64,000 nucleotides of DNA, from contig DASYKS010000057.1 of NCBI GenBank assembly GCA_035995205.1, forward strand, positions 1-64,000, in the 5' to 3' direction. Below the pieces are notes generated by a model that made no database searches, had not been told where the DNA came from, and worked only from the letters and a program-made list of their open reading frames with translations. This document shows, in pieces, positions 25,562 through 34,417 of this stretch. The DNA is from DASYKS01 sp035995205 (GTDB taxonomy: Bacteria; Acidobacteriota; Thermoanaerobaculia; Multivoradales; UBA5704). A program made the position numbers and the translations under genes. The number at the start of each line of letters is the position of its first letter. The first letter of the stretch is position 1.

Positions 25562-25938
25562 GGCTGCTCGACACCGACATCTTGATCGACATCCAGCGTT
25601 GCCACCCACCCGCGGTCGGGTGGTTCGAGTCGCTCGGCGATCTTCCCGCTCTTCCGGGATTCGTTGCGATGGAGTTGATCCAGGACGCGCGCGATGCGCG
25701 AGAGCTGCGTGAATCCCGGCAGCTCGTGGCGCCGTTCGACTTGGTCTGGCCGACGGAGGGCGACTGCGGCATCGCGCTCGGTTTTTTCGCGGCCTATCAT
25801 CTCTCTCACGGTCTGGGGCTCCTGGATGCCCTCATTGCCGGCTGCGCCGTCGGCCGAGCGGCAACTCTCTGCACGTTCAACGAGAAGCACTACCGCGTCA
25901 TCCCCGGTCTCGACCTCGAACGCCCCTACTCGCGATAG
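25558..25938 (+). CDS. vapC: VapC-type PIN-domain toxin
   Basis: 126 residues with a TTG start overlapping the antitoxin stop; no ATG or GTG in this frame gives the conserved first strand. The PIN acidic residues are present: Asp5 and Asp7 in LLDTDILIDI, Glu39 in VAMELIQ and Asp90 in LLDALIAG. The last motif, usually TxNxxDF, is TFNEKHY here, so the final acidic position is shifted or replaced by Glu109. PIN toxins are Mg-dependent ribonucleases that cut tRNA or rRNA when freed from antitoxin. The unusual final motif leaves activity slightly uncertain. Confidence 0.82.
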   Translation: MRLLDTDILIDIQRCHPPAVGWFESLGDLPALPGFVAMELIQDARDARELRESRQLVAPFDLVWPTEGDCGIALGFFAAYHLSHGLGLLDALIAGCAVGRAATLCTFNEKHYRVIPGLDLERPYSR

Positions 25939-25962
25939 GCGGTCCCAGGGACGACGGAACCG

Positions 25963-26916
25963 TTAGAGCTCCGTGAGCCAGCCGAGCGCCTGATCTTCGA
26001 GCCGGGCCGGGCGGTCGGCTCGGAGGGTCAGCTCGAACGGCTCGGGAAAGCCGCAGTGGCCGGCGCGGCGGAGCCAGCGGACGTCGAGGTTCGGATAGGC
26101 ACGGGAGAGCGCGGGGCGGACGGTCTCCGCCGGGACCATCGGATCGCCTTCCGCTTGAAGCAGCAGCGACGGCACGCGCAGATCGCCGAGGTGCGGTACG
26201 ACGCTTGCCTGGGCGTAGTAGTCGGCGCCGCTTAGAAAGCCGTGCCGCGGGGCGACGACCGCATCATCCCACTCGCGCAACGAGCGGATGCCGCGCACTT
26301 GCTCGAACGGGGCAAGCTCCGGACGGCGCGCGGCGACCGGCGCGTAGATCTCTTTCAGATGGCGCACCAGGTAGGTCTTGTAGAGCGCGAGCGCCGGCCG
26401 GTCGATCGCGGCGGCGGAAAGCGCGAGGTCGAGCGGCGCGCAGACCGCGACCACGCCCGAGAGGCGCGGCTCGTCTTCGAGCGCCGCGAAGCGGAGCGCG
26501 ACATGCCCGCCGAGCGAGTAACCGAGCAGGTGGATGCGGGAAAAGCCGGCCAGCTCGGGACTGCCGAGGGCCGACGCCAGATCGGCGGTGAGCCCCGCAT
26601 GGTAAAAGTCCGTGCCGCTCCGGTCCGAGCCGCGCAGGTTCAGACGCAGAACGGAGAGCCCCGCGCGCTCGGCCGCCGCGGCGCCGCGGCGAACGTATTG
26701 GCTTTCGCAACAGCCGCCGAGACCGTGGACGATGACCACGAGGTCCCCGCCCGGGCGCTCTTGCCGCCGATCGTGGAACCGGCCGGTCAGGCGCACCGGC
26801 CCCATCTTGGGGTCCTCGATCTGCACAGACCAGGCAACGCCCGGCGGGCAATGGAACGGGCGAAACGAGTGCGCGAGCCGGGGCGCGAGGGTCCAAAGGT
26901 GGTGGCGGAGCGCCAA
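25963..26916 (-). CDS. Alpha/beta hydrolase (YheT-like)
   Basis: 317 residues. The start is a TTG at 26916, nine bases after the stop of the M28 peptidase gene, with GAGG from that stop region as ribosome binding site, so the two genes are coupled. The core shows LVVIVHGLGGCCESQY (oxyanion loop), the nucleophile elbow GYSLGGHVAL, the acid in LLLQAEGDPMVPAE and the late histidine in RRAGHCGFPEP. The spacing and the N-terminal segment resemble the YheT family of putative esterases. No signal peptide is seen. The substrate is unknown. Confidence 0.82.
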   Translation of the reverse strand: MALRHHLWTLAPRLAHSFRPFHCPPGVAWSVQIEDPKMGPVRLTGRFHDRRQERPGGDLVVIVHGLGGCCESQYVRRGAAAAERAGLSVLRLNLRGSDRSGTDFYHAGLTADLASALGSPELAGFSRIHLLGYSLGGHVALRFAALEDEPRLSGVVAVCAPLDLALSAAAIDRPALALYKTYLVRHLKEIYAPVAARRPELAPFEQVRGIRSLREWDDAVVAPRHGFLSGADYYAQASVVPHLGDLRVPSLLLQAEGDPMVPAETVRPALSRAYPNLDVRWLRRAGHCGFPEPFELTLRADRPARLEDQALGWLTEL

Positions 26917-26925
26917 GGGGAAGCC

Positions 26926-29838
26926 TCAGCGCATCCGGGTGTTGACGCCGAATTCGACTTCGAGCGTGATCCGGCGGCCGTCGCGAATCACTACCGCGGG
27001 GGCGCGCTGGCCGGGGGTCGCGCGGCTCAGCACGAACATGAAGTCCTGGATGTCGCGGATCTCGGTGCCGGCCAGCTCGACCAGCAGATCGCCGCGGCCG
27101 ATCCCGGCTTTTTCCGCCGGGCTGCCCACCCGCACTCCGGCGAGCAGCACGCCGGGACGGTTGTCGCCGGCGTAATCGGGGATCGTGCCGAGCGAGGCGC
27201 CGGAGCCGCGGACGTCGCCCGCGGGGGCCGGGGCGGGAGCCGATTTGTAGGCCACCCGCTCGGCGCGGTTGGCGAGCGTCCGCGCGAGGTCCGCCGCGAG
27301 CCCCGCCACCTGCGCGCCGCCGAGGGCGTTGATCTTGTCCGCGTCGTCGCTTGGCCGGTGGTAGTCGGAATGGGTGCCCGTGAACAGATGGAGCACCGGC
27401 ACGCCCGCGGCGTAAAACGGGCTGTGATCGGACGGGCCGTAGCCGTCGCCGCTCAAAGTGCAGGAGAGTCCCGCGCGCTGGCAGGCCGGGTCGACCAGCG
27501 CGGCCCACCCTTCGCCCGACGCGCCGCCCAGGACCGAGAGCTTGTTCTCGCGCAGCCGGCCGACCATGTCCATGTTGATCATCGCGTCCAGATCGGCGAG
27601 CGCCAGACCCTTGGGCGGCCGGCGGGTGAACGCGGTCGAGCCGAGCACGCCGCGCTCCTCGCCCGAGAAGGCGACGAACCAGACGTCGCGATGAAGCTCG
27701 GCGCGGTGTTGCGCCAGCGTGCGCGCCGCGAGCAGCAGCGCGGCGGTTCCCGAGGCGTTGTCATCCGCGCCGTTGTGGGGCGCCTTCGAATCGGGATCGA
27801 GCGAGCCGAACGGGCCGAAGCCGAGATGGTCGTAGTGAGCGCCGATCAACACCGCACCGGGAAACCTTTCGGTCCCGCTCGCGCGCAGCACCCCCACGAC
27901 GTTCGCGGCGCGCTCGGTGCGGGTGACCAGCTCGACCGAAATCTCAGCGCGCGAAATCCGGTCGGGGTCGGTCGAAAACAAGCTCGCGCCCGCTTTTCGG
28001 GAGACCGCGATCACGGGCAAACCGGCGTCCCCCGCGTCGGCCACGGAGAGAGTCGGCAGCGGCGCTTCGTCCGGCATCTGGCCGGGCAGATCGGCGGTCG
28101 GCTTGATCGGCTTTGGCGCCGGTGGCAGATCGACCACGATCAGGCCGAGCGCGCCGTGCTGCTTGGCGTTGAACGCCTTGTAGCGAAGGTCGGAGTCGCG
28201 CCGCTCGACGTCGGCGGCCTTCTCGCGCACATCGCGCTCGGCCGGGGTTTCCTTATCCCCCTCCTTCCGGGGGTTGACCGGAGCGGCCGGAGGCGCCACG
28301 AACCGGCGGACCGCGACGATCTTTCCTTTCGCGTCCACCCCCGCGTAATCGTCGATTCCCCGTTCCGGCGCGGTGACGCCGTAACCCGCCGCGACCACCT
28401 CGCCCGCCGCCGAGCCGGAAGACGAGAAACCGAGCGGCCGGAAGCTCTCACCGTCGAGTGGCACGCCGCCGAGCACGGCGTGCGTTCCCGCGCCTGATTC
28501 GATCGATACCGGCACGTCGAACTCTTCGCGGAACGTCGCTTCCTTCCCGTCGCTGCCGGAAACGCCCGGTTCGAGGCCGAGCGCGCGGAAGCGTTGCTCG
28601 ATCCATTCCGACGCCTCGGCGAGCCCTTTCGTTCCCACCCCGCGCCCCTCGCGCGCGTCGTCCGCGAGCCAGGCGACATCGGCGCCGAAACGATCGGCGT
28701 CGGTCGTCGTTTCGGGTACGACGGACGAGTCTACCCACCGGGCAACGAAGACGTTGGTGTCGCCCGCCACCTTCTGGTTCCGGTTCGACGAGAACGCGAG
28801 CCGCGTGCCGTCGGGCGAAAACAGCGGGAAGCCGTCGAAGCCGGGCGAGCGGGTGATCCGTTCGAGGTTCATGCCATCGATGTCGATCGCCCAGAGGTCG
28901 AACTCCCGGCCCTTCGGATCGCCGACGTTGGAGGAGAACAACAGCCTCCTCCCCGAGGGGAAGAACGAAGGGGCGAACGACGCCGCGCCGAGCGCGGTCA
29001 CCTGATGCGCCTCCGTGCCGTCGGCGTTGCCGACCCAGATCTCCAGCTTGCCCGGGCGCACGAGCCCCTTGGCGAGCAAGGCGGCGTCCTCTTCCTGCTC
29101 CCGGCCCGGCGCCGGGCGCGCCGCGCGCCAGACCAGCTTGGTGCAATCGGGCGAGAAGAACGCGCCGCCGTCGTAGCCCGGCGTGTGGGTGAGGCGGCGG
29201 ACATCCGTGCCGTCCGGCTTCATCGAATAAAGCTCCAGGTCGCCGTCGCGATCCGAGGTGAAGACGATCGTGCCATCGGTCGGGCAAACCGTCGACTCGG
29301 CGTCGTAGGCCTGGTTGTCCGTCAGCCGCACCATGTCGGAGCCGTCGGGCTTCGCGCTCCAGATCTCGTAGGTCGCGTAGACCGCCCAGACGTAGCCGTG
29401 CGTACGGTCGGGCGGCGGCGGGCACTCGGGGCCGCTCCCTTCGGTCGACGAGAAGATCACCCGCTCGCCGCCGCGCAGGAAGTACGAGCAGGTGGTCCGC
29501 CCCTTGCCGGAAGAAACGCGGATCGGAGGTTTCGAGCCGTCCGCCGCGAGGCGGTAGATCTGGTCGCAGGCGTCGGCCGCCTCGTGAGCCTGGAGGATCA
29601 GCTCCTTGCCGTCCGGCGACCAGTACGCCTCGGCGTTCTCGCCGCCGGGCGTAAGCTGGCGAAGATCGGCGAGATGCGGCTCGGAGATGTCCGGGAGGGC
29701 CGGGCTGGCCGGGATCGCGGCGGCGGGAATCGGCGCGGAGGCCGCCGCGGACCCGGGCACGACGAAGAGGACGGCCCCCAGCAGCACGAGTCCTACCAGC
29801 GGGGCGAGGGGCGACTCGAAGCGCGGACGAAAATCCAT
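26926..29838 (-). CDS. TolB-like/M28 aminopeptidase/PDZ exoprotein
   Basis: 970 residues from ATG at 29838, with a signal peptide (about 1-33). Region 60-410 carries PD40/TolB-type beta-propeller repeats (YWSPDGKELILQAHE, IVFTSDRDGDLELYSMKPDG, FPLFSPDGTRLAFSSNRN). A protease-associated (PA)-like domain follows. The M28 zinc peptidase domain has GAHYDHLGFG, HNGADDNASGTAA, FSGEERGVLGS and a late zinc His in GPSDHSPFY. A C-terminal PDZ domain (about 880-970) contains VRVGSPAEKAGIGRGDLLVE. The protein probably trims peptides in the periplasm or outside. The propeller may present substrate; that is an inference. It is followed within nine bases by an alpha/beta hydrolase gene. Confidence 0.9.
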   Translation of the reverse strand: MDFRPRFESPLAPLVGLVLLGAVLFVVPGSAAASAPIPAAAIPASPALPDISEPHLADLRQLTPGGENAEAYWSPDGKELILQAHEAADACDQIYRLAADGSKPPIRVSSGKGRTTCSYFLRGGERVIFSSTEGSGPECPPPPDRTHGYVWAVYATYEIWSAKPDGSDMVRLTDNQAYDAESTVCPTDGTIVFTSDRDGDLELYSMKPDGTDVRRLTHTPGYDGGAFFSPDCTKLVWRAARPAPGREQEEDAALLAKGLVRPGKLEIWVGNADGTEAHQVTALGAASFAPSFFPSGRRLLFSSNVGDPKGREFDLWAIDIDGMNLERITRSPGFDGFPLFSPDGTRLAFSSNRNQKVAGDTNVFVARWVDSSVVPETTTDADRFGADVAWLADDAREGRGVGTKGLAEASEWIEQRFRALGLEPGVSGSDGKEATFREEFDVPVSIESGAGTHAVLGGVPLDGESFRPLGFSSSGSAAGEVVAAGYGVTAPERGIDDYAGVDAKGKIVAVRRFVAPPAAPVNPRKEGDKETPAERDVREKAADVERRDSDLRYKAFNAKQHGALGLIVVDLPPAPKPIKPTADLPGQMPDEAPLPTLSVADAGDAGLPVIAVSRKAGASLFSTDPDRISRAEISVELVTRTERAANVVGVLRASGTERFPGAVLIGAHYDHLGFGPFGSLDPDSKAPHNGADDNASGTAALLLAARTLAQHRAELHRDVWFVAFSGEERGVLGSTAFTRRPPKGLALADLDAMINMDMVGRLRENKLSVLGGASGEGWAALVDPACQRAGLSCTLSGDGYGPSDHSPFYAAGVPVLHLFTGTHSDYHRPSDDADKINALGGAQVAGLAADLARTLANRAERVAYKSAPAPAPAGDVRGSGASLGTIPDYAGDNRPGVLLAGVRVGSPAEKAGIGRGDLLVELAGTEIRDIQDFMFVLSRATPGQRAPAVVIRDGRRITLEVEFGVNTRMR

Positions 29839-30090
29839 GGCGGGCGGAATTCTCCAGGTCGAAGGTGAGACAAGAAAGCGGTTCGTCCCAGGAATCTTAA
29901 CGCTCACGGGAAGATTCGCACCCGGTTGCCCCACATTCGGCCTTTCGGCGCACTCTTCCCTTCTGGAAGGGCATGGCTGCGCTCCAATCGGGAGGCGCCC
30001 GCCGTGATACTTTGACCCGCTGTCGCACCGGGAAGAAGATTCCAGGCGAGCTGGAACGAGCCCCCCGGGCGGAAAAACGAGGATCCCCCC

Positions 30091-31644
30091 ATGGACGACC
30101 AGACCCCCCCAGAGCCAGCGGAAAACCACGAGATCCCGGCAGCTGCCGAGCACCAAGAATCCAGCGAGATTCCCGTCTCGGCCGAGCCTGAGGAGACCGT
30201 AGCGGACCCGGCTCCCGAAACGCCGGACGAAGCGGGCGAGCCTCTCCCCGTGGAGAATACGGAGAGCTCCGAGAGCACGGAGAGCACCGTGAACGCGGAA
30301 AGCGCCGAGAACGTCGAGAGCACCGAGAACGCGGAGAGCACCGTGAACGCGGAGAGCGCCGAGAACACGGAAAGCGCCGAGAACACGGAAAGCGCGGAAA
30401 GCGCGACCGAGCCCGCGGCCGCCCCGGCGTCGGATGCGCCTGAGGAATTCGGCGCCATCCTCGCCCAGTTCGAGCAATCGACCGCGACCGAGCGCAAGAA
30501 CGACCCTCAGGTCGGCGGCAAGGTCAGCGGCACCGTGATCTCGATCGGCGACGAGACGACACTGGTCGACATCGGCACCAAATCGGAAGCGGTGATCCCG
30601 ACCGCGGATCTGCGCGACAAGGAAGGCAACGTCACGGTCGAGGTCGGCGCCAAGCTCGAAGCGACGGTCGCCGGTCGCGATCCCGAGACCAACAGCCTGC
30701 TGCTCAAGCGCAAGATCTCGAAGAACGCCGCGCAGGCCGAAGCCGCCGGAGAGATCCGGCGCGCGTTCGAAACCCAGATGACGCTCGAAGGGCGGATCAC
30801 CGGCCTCAACAAGGGCGGCCTCGAAGTCGATGTCGCGGGCGTCCGCTGCTTCTGCCCGATCTCGCAGATCGAGAACCGGTTCGTCGAGGACGCGAGCCCC
30901 TACGTCGGCCAAACGCTGACCTTCCGGGTGCTTCGTTTCGAGGAGCCGACCGGCAGCAACCGGCGGCCGAACATCGTCCTCTCGCGCCGCTCGCTGCTCC
31001 AGGAAGAGGCCGACCTCCGCGCGGCGGAAGTGCGCGCGACGCTGTCGATCGGCACCGTGATCACCGGCCACGTCACCTCGCTCACCACCTACGGGGCGTT
31101 CGTCGATCTCGGCGGCGTCGAGGGACTGCTCCACGTCTCGGAGATCGGCCACTCGCGTCTCGCGCGCCCGGAAGACGCGCTCTCGGTCGGCCAGGAGGTG
31201 GAGGTGCAGATCATCCGCATCGAGCGCGCCGCGGACGACAAACGGGGCGAGCGGATCTCGCTGTCGCGCAAAGCGCTGGAGCGCGATCCCTGGCGCGACG
31301 CCCCGGGGCGCTTCCCCGAGCGTTCGATCGTCCATGGCAAGGTGGTCCGGCTGGAGACCTTCGGCGCGTTCGTCGAGCTGGAACCGGGGCTCGATGGCCT
31401 GCTCCACATCAGCGAGATCGGCAACAGCTCGGGCCGCCGTCTACAGCACGCCCGCGAAGCGCTGTCGGTCGGCCAGGAGCTGTCGGTGCGCGTGCTCGGC
31501 GTCGACACCGCCCGCCACCGGATCTCCTTGGGGCTCGGCGACGGCAGCGAGGCTCACCACGAGGACGACCTGCCGGAGCCGCCGCGCGCCGCACCCGCCG
31601 GCACGTTCGGCAGCCTGGGCGATTTCTTCAAGGGTCGCCGGTAG
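30091..31644 (+). CDS. S1-domain RNA-binding protein with acidic repeat N-terminus
   Basis: 517 residues. The first 115 are strongly acidic and repetitive, with units like NAESTVNAESAEN and ENTESAEN, encoded by near-identical short DNA repeats; this part must be disordered. Four S1/OB domains follow: GKVSGTVISIGDETTLVDIG (about 140), EGRITGLNKGGLEVDVAG, TGHVTSLTTYGAFVDLGGVE with GLLHVSEIG, and HGKVVRLETFGAFVELEPG with GLLHISEIG. The last two are canonical. It resembles ribosomal protein S1 but has four domains rather than six, so it may be an additional S1-like factor binding mRNA. It stands alone and ends in a 60-bp duplicated hairpin repeat. Confidence 0.88.
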   Translation: MDDQTPPEPAENHEIPAAAEHQESSEIPVSAEPEETVADPAPETPDEAGEPLPVENTESSESTESTVNAESAENVESTENAESTVNAESAENTESAENTESAESATEPAAAPASDAPEEFGAILAQFEQSTATERKNDPQVGGKVSGTVISIGDETTLVDIGTKSEAVIPTADLRDKEGNVTVEVGAKLEATVAGRDPETNSLLLKRKISKNAAQAEAAGEIRRAFETQMTLEGRITGLNKGGLEVDVAGVRCFCPISQIENRFVEDASPYVGQTLTFRVLRFEEPTGSNRRPNIVLSRRSLLQEEADLRAAEVRATLSIGTVITGHVTSLTTYGAFVDLGGVEGLLHVSEIGHSRLARPEDALSVGQEVEVQIIRIERAADDKRGERISLSRKALERDPWRDAPGRFPERSIVHGKVVRLETFGAFVELEPGLDGLLHISEIGNSSGRRLQHAREALSVGQELSVRVLGVDTARHRISLGLGDGSEAHHEDDLPEPPRAAPAGTFGSLGDFFKGRR

Positions 31645-31652
31645 GCGAGGGC

Positions 31653-31795
31653 GCTGCGAGGGCGCACACGCAGGTGCGCCCCTACGTCCGAATCACGATT
31701 TGGTCATTTGTAGCTGCGAGGGCGCACACGCAGGTGCACCCCTACGTCCGAATCACGATTTGGTCATTTGTAGGGGCAGACCTGCGTGTCTGCCC
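31653..31795. repeat. 60-bp tandem duplication plus three hairpins
   Basis: 31653-31712 and 31713-31772 are identical except for one base (GCGCC versus GCACC). Each carries a hairpin, GGGCGCA, loop CACGCAGG, TGCGCCC (31660-31681; the second copy has one mispair). A third hairpin (31774-31795) is GGGCAGA, loop CCTGCGTG, TCTGCCC in the opposite orientation. They separate the convergent S1 and pterin dehydratase genes and could terminate both. Confidence 0.92.
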
Positions 31796-31798
31796 TTT

Positions 31799-32143
31799 CT
31801 AACCCGCCAGAACCCGATCGGCCTTGGCCGCGAGCACGAAGTCGCTCTCGGTCAAGCCGTCGATCGAGTGGGTCCAGGTGGTGACTCGGACCTTGCCCCA
31901 GGTAAGGAAGAGGTCGGGGTGATGCCCTTCCTCTTCCGCCACCGCGCCGACCCGGTTGACGAACGCGAGCGCGGTCACGAAGTCCGGAAACGCGTACTCC
32001 TTTTCCAGATGATGGCCGGCGACCACGCCCCAGCCGTTGCCGTCGGCGCCGAGCCGGGCGAGGAGTGCCGCTTGCGCGGTTTCATCCAGCGGCGGCACGC
32101 CGCCTTTGCACGGCACGCATTTCTGGTCTGCCAGGTCGCTCAT
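31799..32143 (-). CDS. phhB: Pterin-4a-carbinolamine dehydratase
   Basis: 114 residues with GGAGGAAA before the ATG. The signature EEEGHHPDLFLTWGKVRV and the following TTWTHSIDGLTESDF are diagnostic. The enzyme dehydrates 4a-hydroxytetrahydropterin formed by aromatic amino acid hydroxylases, so the pterin cofactor can be recycled; it can also bind transcription factors in animals. Usual bacterial length. No phenylalanine hydroxylase is in the window. The CxxC pair at the N-terminus (KCVPCKGG) is common in bacterial members. Confidence 0.95.
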   Translation of the reverse strand: MSDLADQKCVPCKGGVPPLDETAQAALLARLGADGNGWGVVAGHHLEKEYAFPDFVTALAFVNRVGAVAEEEGHHPDLFLTWGKVRVTTWTHSIDGLTESDFVLAAKADRVLAG

Positions 32144-32168
32144 GGGTTTCCTCCCTATCTGCGGACTC

Positions 32169-32242
32169 GTAGGGGCAGGCCTGCGTGCCTGCCCTCGGTT
32201 CGGTCGCCGCAATCCAGGGCGGCCACATAGGGCCGCCCCTAC
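32169..32242. repeat. GTAGGGGC hairpin pair
   Basis: Hairpin one (32173-32194) is GGGCAGG, loop CCTGCGTG, CCTGCCC. Hairpin two (32217-32238) is GGGCGGC, loop CACATAGG, GCCGCCC. The outer ends are GTAGG and CTAC. It lies between two co-directional minus-strand genes. Confidence 0.85.
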
Positions 32243-32259
32243 GGATTACACGCCTTCGT

Positions 32260-32862
32260 TTACAGCGCGTCCACCAGCTCCGCGCGCTTCTTCTTGAACT
32301 CGGTCTCGTCGATCAAGCCTTCGTCGAGCAGGCGCTTCAGCTCGCGCAGGCGGTCGGCGCCCGAGATCTGCGCCACGGCGGGGCGCATGCGACCGGAGCG
32401 CTCCTGGTCGGCCGCCGCGAGAATCGCGCTCTTGAATTCGATCGGGTTCGCGATGCGGTGAAACGTCGTCGCGCCATGCTCGCTCGCGGTATCGATCTCC
32501 AGATCGCCGAACCCGAACAGGCGGCCGGGGAGAGTCTGAAAGTGCTCGACGTTGTTCACTTTGTCGAGGTAGGCGTCTTTAGAGGTCCGGGCGAGCAGCC
32601 CTTCCTGCTTGAGCACGCGCCGGTCGGTCAAGACGTAGACGCTGCTCGCGAGCTTCACCCAGCGCACCGCCGCCCAAACGCCCGCCAGGAGGGCGATCAC
32701 GCCGGCGGCGATCGCGACCAGAGGCTGCCCGAGCTTGAAGGCGATCCCTGCGCCGATCAGAGCGATCACGGTCAAGCCGACCGGTACGACCAGCCCCCAG
32801 CGGCTCGGCCACGCGCGATGAAGGACGGTTTCGCCCGGTTGGAGAGTCTTCTGCCATGCCAT
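32260..32862 (-). CDS. PH-domain membrane protein with SHOCT tail
   Basis: 200 residues from ATG at 32862. It starts MAWQKTLQPGETVLHRAWPS, then has two membrane spans (about 22-42 and 47-65). A bacterial PH-like (DUF304/YdbT-type) domain follows, with SVYVLTDRRVLKQEGLLAR and YLDKVNNVEHFQTLPGRLFG. The C-terminus, ADRLRELKRLLDEGLIDETE then FKKKRAEL, is a SHOCT motif, a short helical segment that mediates oligomerisation or contacts. An inner-membrane protein of unknown role, possibly in envelope stress or lipid sensing. Confidence 0.8.
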   Translation of the reverse strand: MAWQKTLQPGETVLHRAWPSRWGLVVPVGLTVIALIGAGIAFKLGQPLVAIAAGVIALLAGVWAAVRWVKLASSVYVLTDRRVLKQEGLLARTSKDAYLDKVNNVEHFQTLPGRLFGFGDLEIDTASEHGATTFHRIANPIEFKSAILAAADQERSGRMRPAVAQISGADRLRELKRLLDEGLIDETEFKKKRAELVDAL

Positions 32863-32887
32863 GGACGGAACTCTACCATCGGGCCGC

Positions 32888-32911
32888 GGGCGCACGGCCG
32901 TGCGCCCCTAC
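32888..32911. repeat. Short perfect palindrome ending CCCCTAC
   Basis: GGGCGCACGGCCGTGCGCCC is a perfect 20-bp palindrome followed by CTAC, so it is a compact relative of the GTAGGGGC hairpins in the window. It lies in the divergent region (32863-33103) between the PH-domain gene and the LysM gene. Confidence 0.7.
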
Positions 32912-33103
32912 GTTGAGCGTCAACGAGCCGGCCAACGTGCGCGGGACTACTAAATAGGCCTGAAAAAAGAGAAATCTTCTCTTTCCCCCTCCCGTTTCGA
33001 GAAACCCTGTGTTACATTCGCGTTTCGTATCTGATGTCTTTGACGTAGCCGGGCTCGCCACGCGGCCCTTTCGGCGACAACCACCGGATCGAGAGGTTTT
33101 TCG

Positions 33104-34417
33104 ATGCCGCCCAGGATCGCACCGCGCCGTGCCCGGTTCACGGCATTCTTTGTCCTCGCCTCGTTTGCCTTCGGTACCCTCTCGCTCGAAACGCTTTCTG
33201 CACAGACGCTCGTAGGCTCCGCCGCGTCGATGGAGCGCCAAAACCGCGCGGCCGAGGACCAGGCGTTCACCTACCTGCGCAATCCCGAGGACATCGAGGT
33301 CTTCGTCCGCCACGGCCTGCTGGTCTACGTGCCGGGCAACGGCGACTACCAGGTGGACGGCGCGTCGTTCCCCTACGCCCGGCCGGAGGTCAAGCGCTTC
33401 CTGGAATGGATGGGGCACCTGGAGCGCGGCAGTTGCGGCGAGCCGTTGGTGGCGACCAGCCTGGTCCGGCCGAAGAGCCACCAGCCGAGGAACGCCTCGA
33501 TCCATTCGGTCCACCCAACCGGCATGGCGATGGACCTGCGGCGCAGTTTCCGCCGCGCCTGCAGCGGCCTGCTCGAAAGCACCCTCCTCGACTTGGAGAG
33601 CCGCGGCATCCTGGAGGCGACCAAAGAGCGCTTCCCCGCCCACTACCATGTCGCCCTGTTCCCCGAGGCGTTTTCAAACTATCTACTGGCGATCGGAGGG
33701 GGGCGCGAGCTGCCTCCCATCCAGGTGGCCGGCTTGTCCGGGCCGCCGGTCGATTCGATCGCCGAGTCCGCCCCCTCACCCAGGTCCGTCAGCGCCGGCA
33801 ACGCACCCTCGACCCGCACCGCCTCGCGCAGCGCGATCTACCGCGTCCGGCGCGGCGAAACGCTCTCCCGGATCGCCAGCCGCTACGGCATGTCGGCCGA
33901 CTCGCTACGCCGGGCCAACGGCCTGCGTTCCAGCCGGCTGATCTCCGGCCAGCGTCTACGCATCCCCAGCGCCTCGTCGATCTCGTCGGCGCGCGCGGAG
34001 GCCGGCCAGATCTCCGTCCGCTGGTCGGGCACGAAGAGCGCCGCCACCCGAGCGCGCACCGTACGCGTCGGCCGCGGCGACACCCTCTCCGCGATCGCCG
34101 AGCGCCACGGCACGACGATCGCGTCCCTGCGCAAAGCCAACGGCCTCCGCGGCAGCACGGTGCGCGCCGGCCAGCTGCTCAAGGTCCCGTCGTCCGGCTC
34201 CTCGTCGATCTCCGCCAGCCGAAGCAGCCGCACGAGTCAAACCGCCTCGGCCAGCCGCACCAAGCACGCCACCAAGCGCGTACGGGTGGGGCGCGGCGAG
34301 ACTCTGTGGCAGATCGCGCAGAAGAACGGCGTCTCGGTCGCGAGCTTGAAAAAGGCGAACGGCCTGCGTAGCGCCACGGTCAAGGCCGGCCAGCTGTTGT
34401 CGATTCCCGCGCGCTGA
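33104..34417 (+). CDS. DUF5715-type peptidase with three LysM domains
   Basis: 437 residues with a signal peptide (about 1-33). The N-terminal domain (45-205) has IHSVHPTGMAMDLRR and HYHVALFP. This is an HxxxGxAxD motif with a later HxH, similar to zinc D,D-peptidases of the M15/M74 type and to DUF5715. After a Ser-rich linker come three LysM modules, each with the pattern VRRGETLSRIASRYGMSADS, VGRGDTLSAIAERHGTTIAS and VGRGETLWQIAQKNGVSVAS, then LRRANGL or LKKANGL. LysM binds the glycan of peptidoglycan, so this is probably a periplasmic wall-remodelling enzyme. The zinc role is inferred from the motif only. Confidence 0.83.
   Translation: MPPRIAPRRARFTAFFVLASFAFGTLSLETLSAQTLVGSAASMERQNRAAEDQAFTYLRNPEDIEVFVRHGLLVYVPGNGDYQVDGASFPYARPEVKRFLEWMGHLERGSCGEPLVATSLVRPKSHQPRNASIHSVHPTGMAMDLRRSFRRACSGLLESTLLDLESRGILEATKERFPAHYHVALFPEAFSNYLLAIGGGRELPPIQVAGLSGPPVDSIAESAPSPRSVSAGNAPSTRTASRSAIYRVRRGETLSRIASRYGMSADSLRRANGLRSSRLISGQRLRIPSASSISSARAEAGQISVRWSGTKSAATRARTVRVGRGDTLSAIAERHGTTIASLRKANGLRGSTVRAGQLLKVPSSGSSSISASRSSRTSQTASASRTKHATKRVRVGRGETLWQIAQKNGVSVASLKKANGLRSATVKAGQLLSIPAR

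Noticed and set aside
29839..31407. N-terminal extension of the M28 peptidase across the antisense of the S1 gene
   Set aside because: The real start at 29838 has a signal peptide directly after it; the extension is only the reverse of the S1 reading frame.
33837..34415. LysM triplication as a very recent tandem duplication
   Set aside because: The three modules are similar in protein but clearly diverged in DNA, so this is an old domain repeat, not a recent event.
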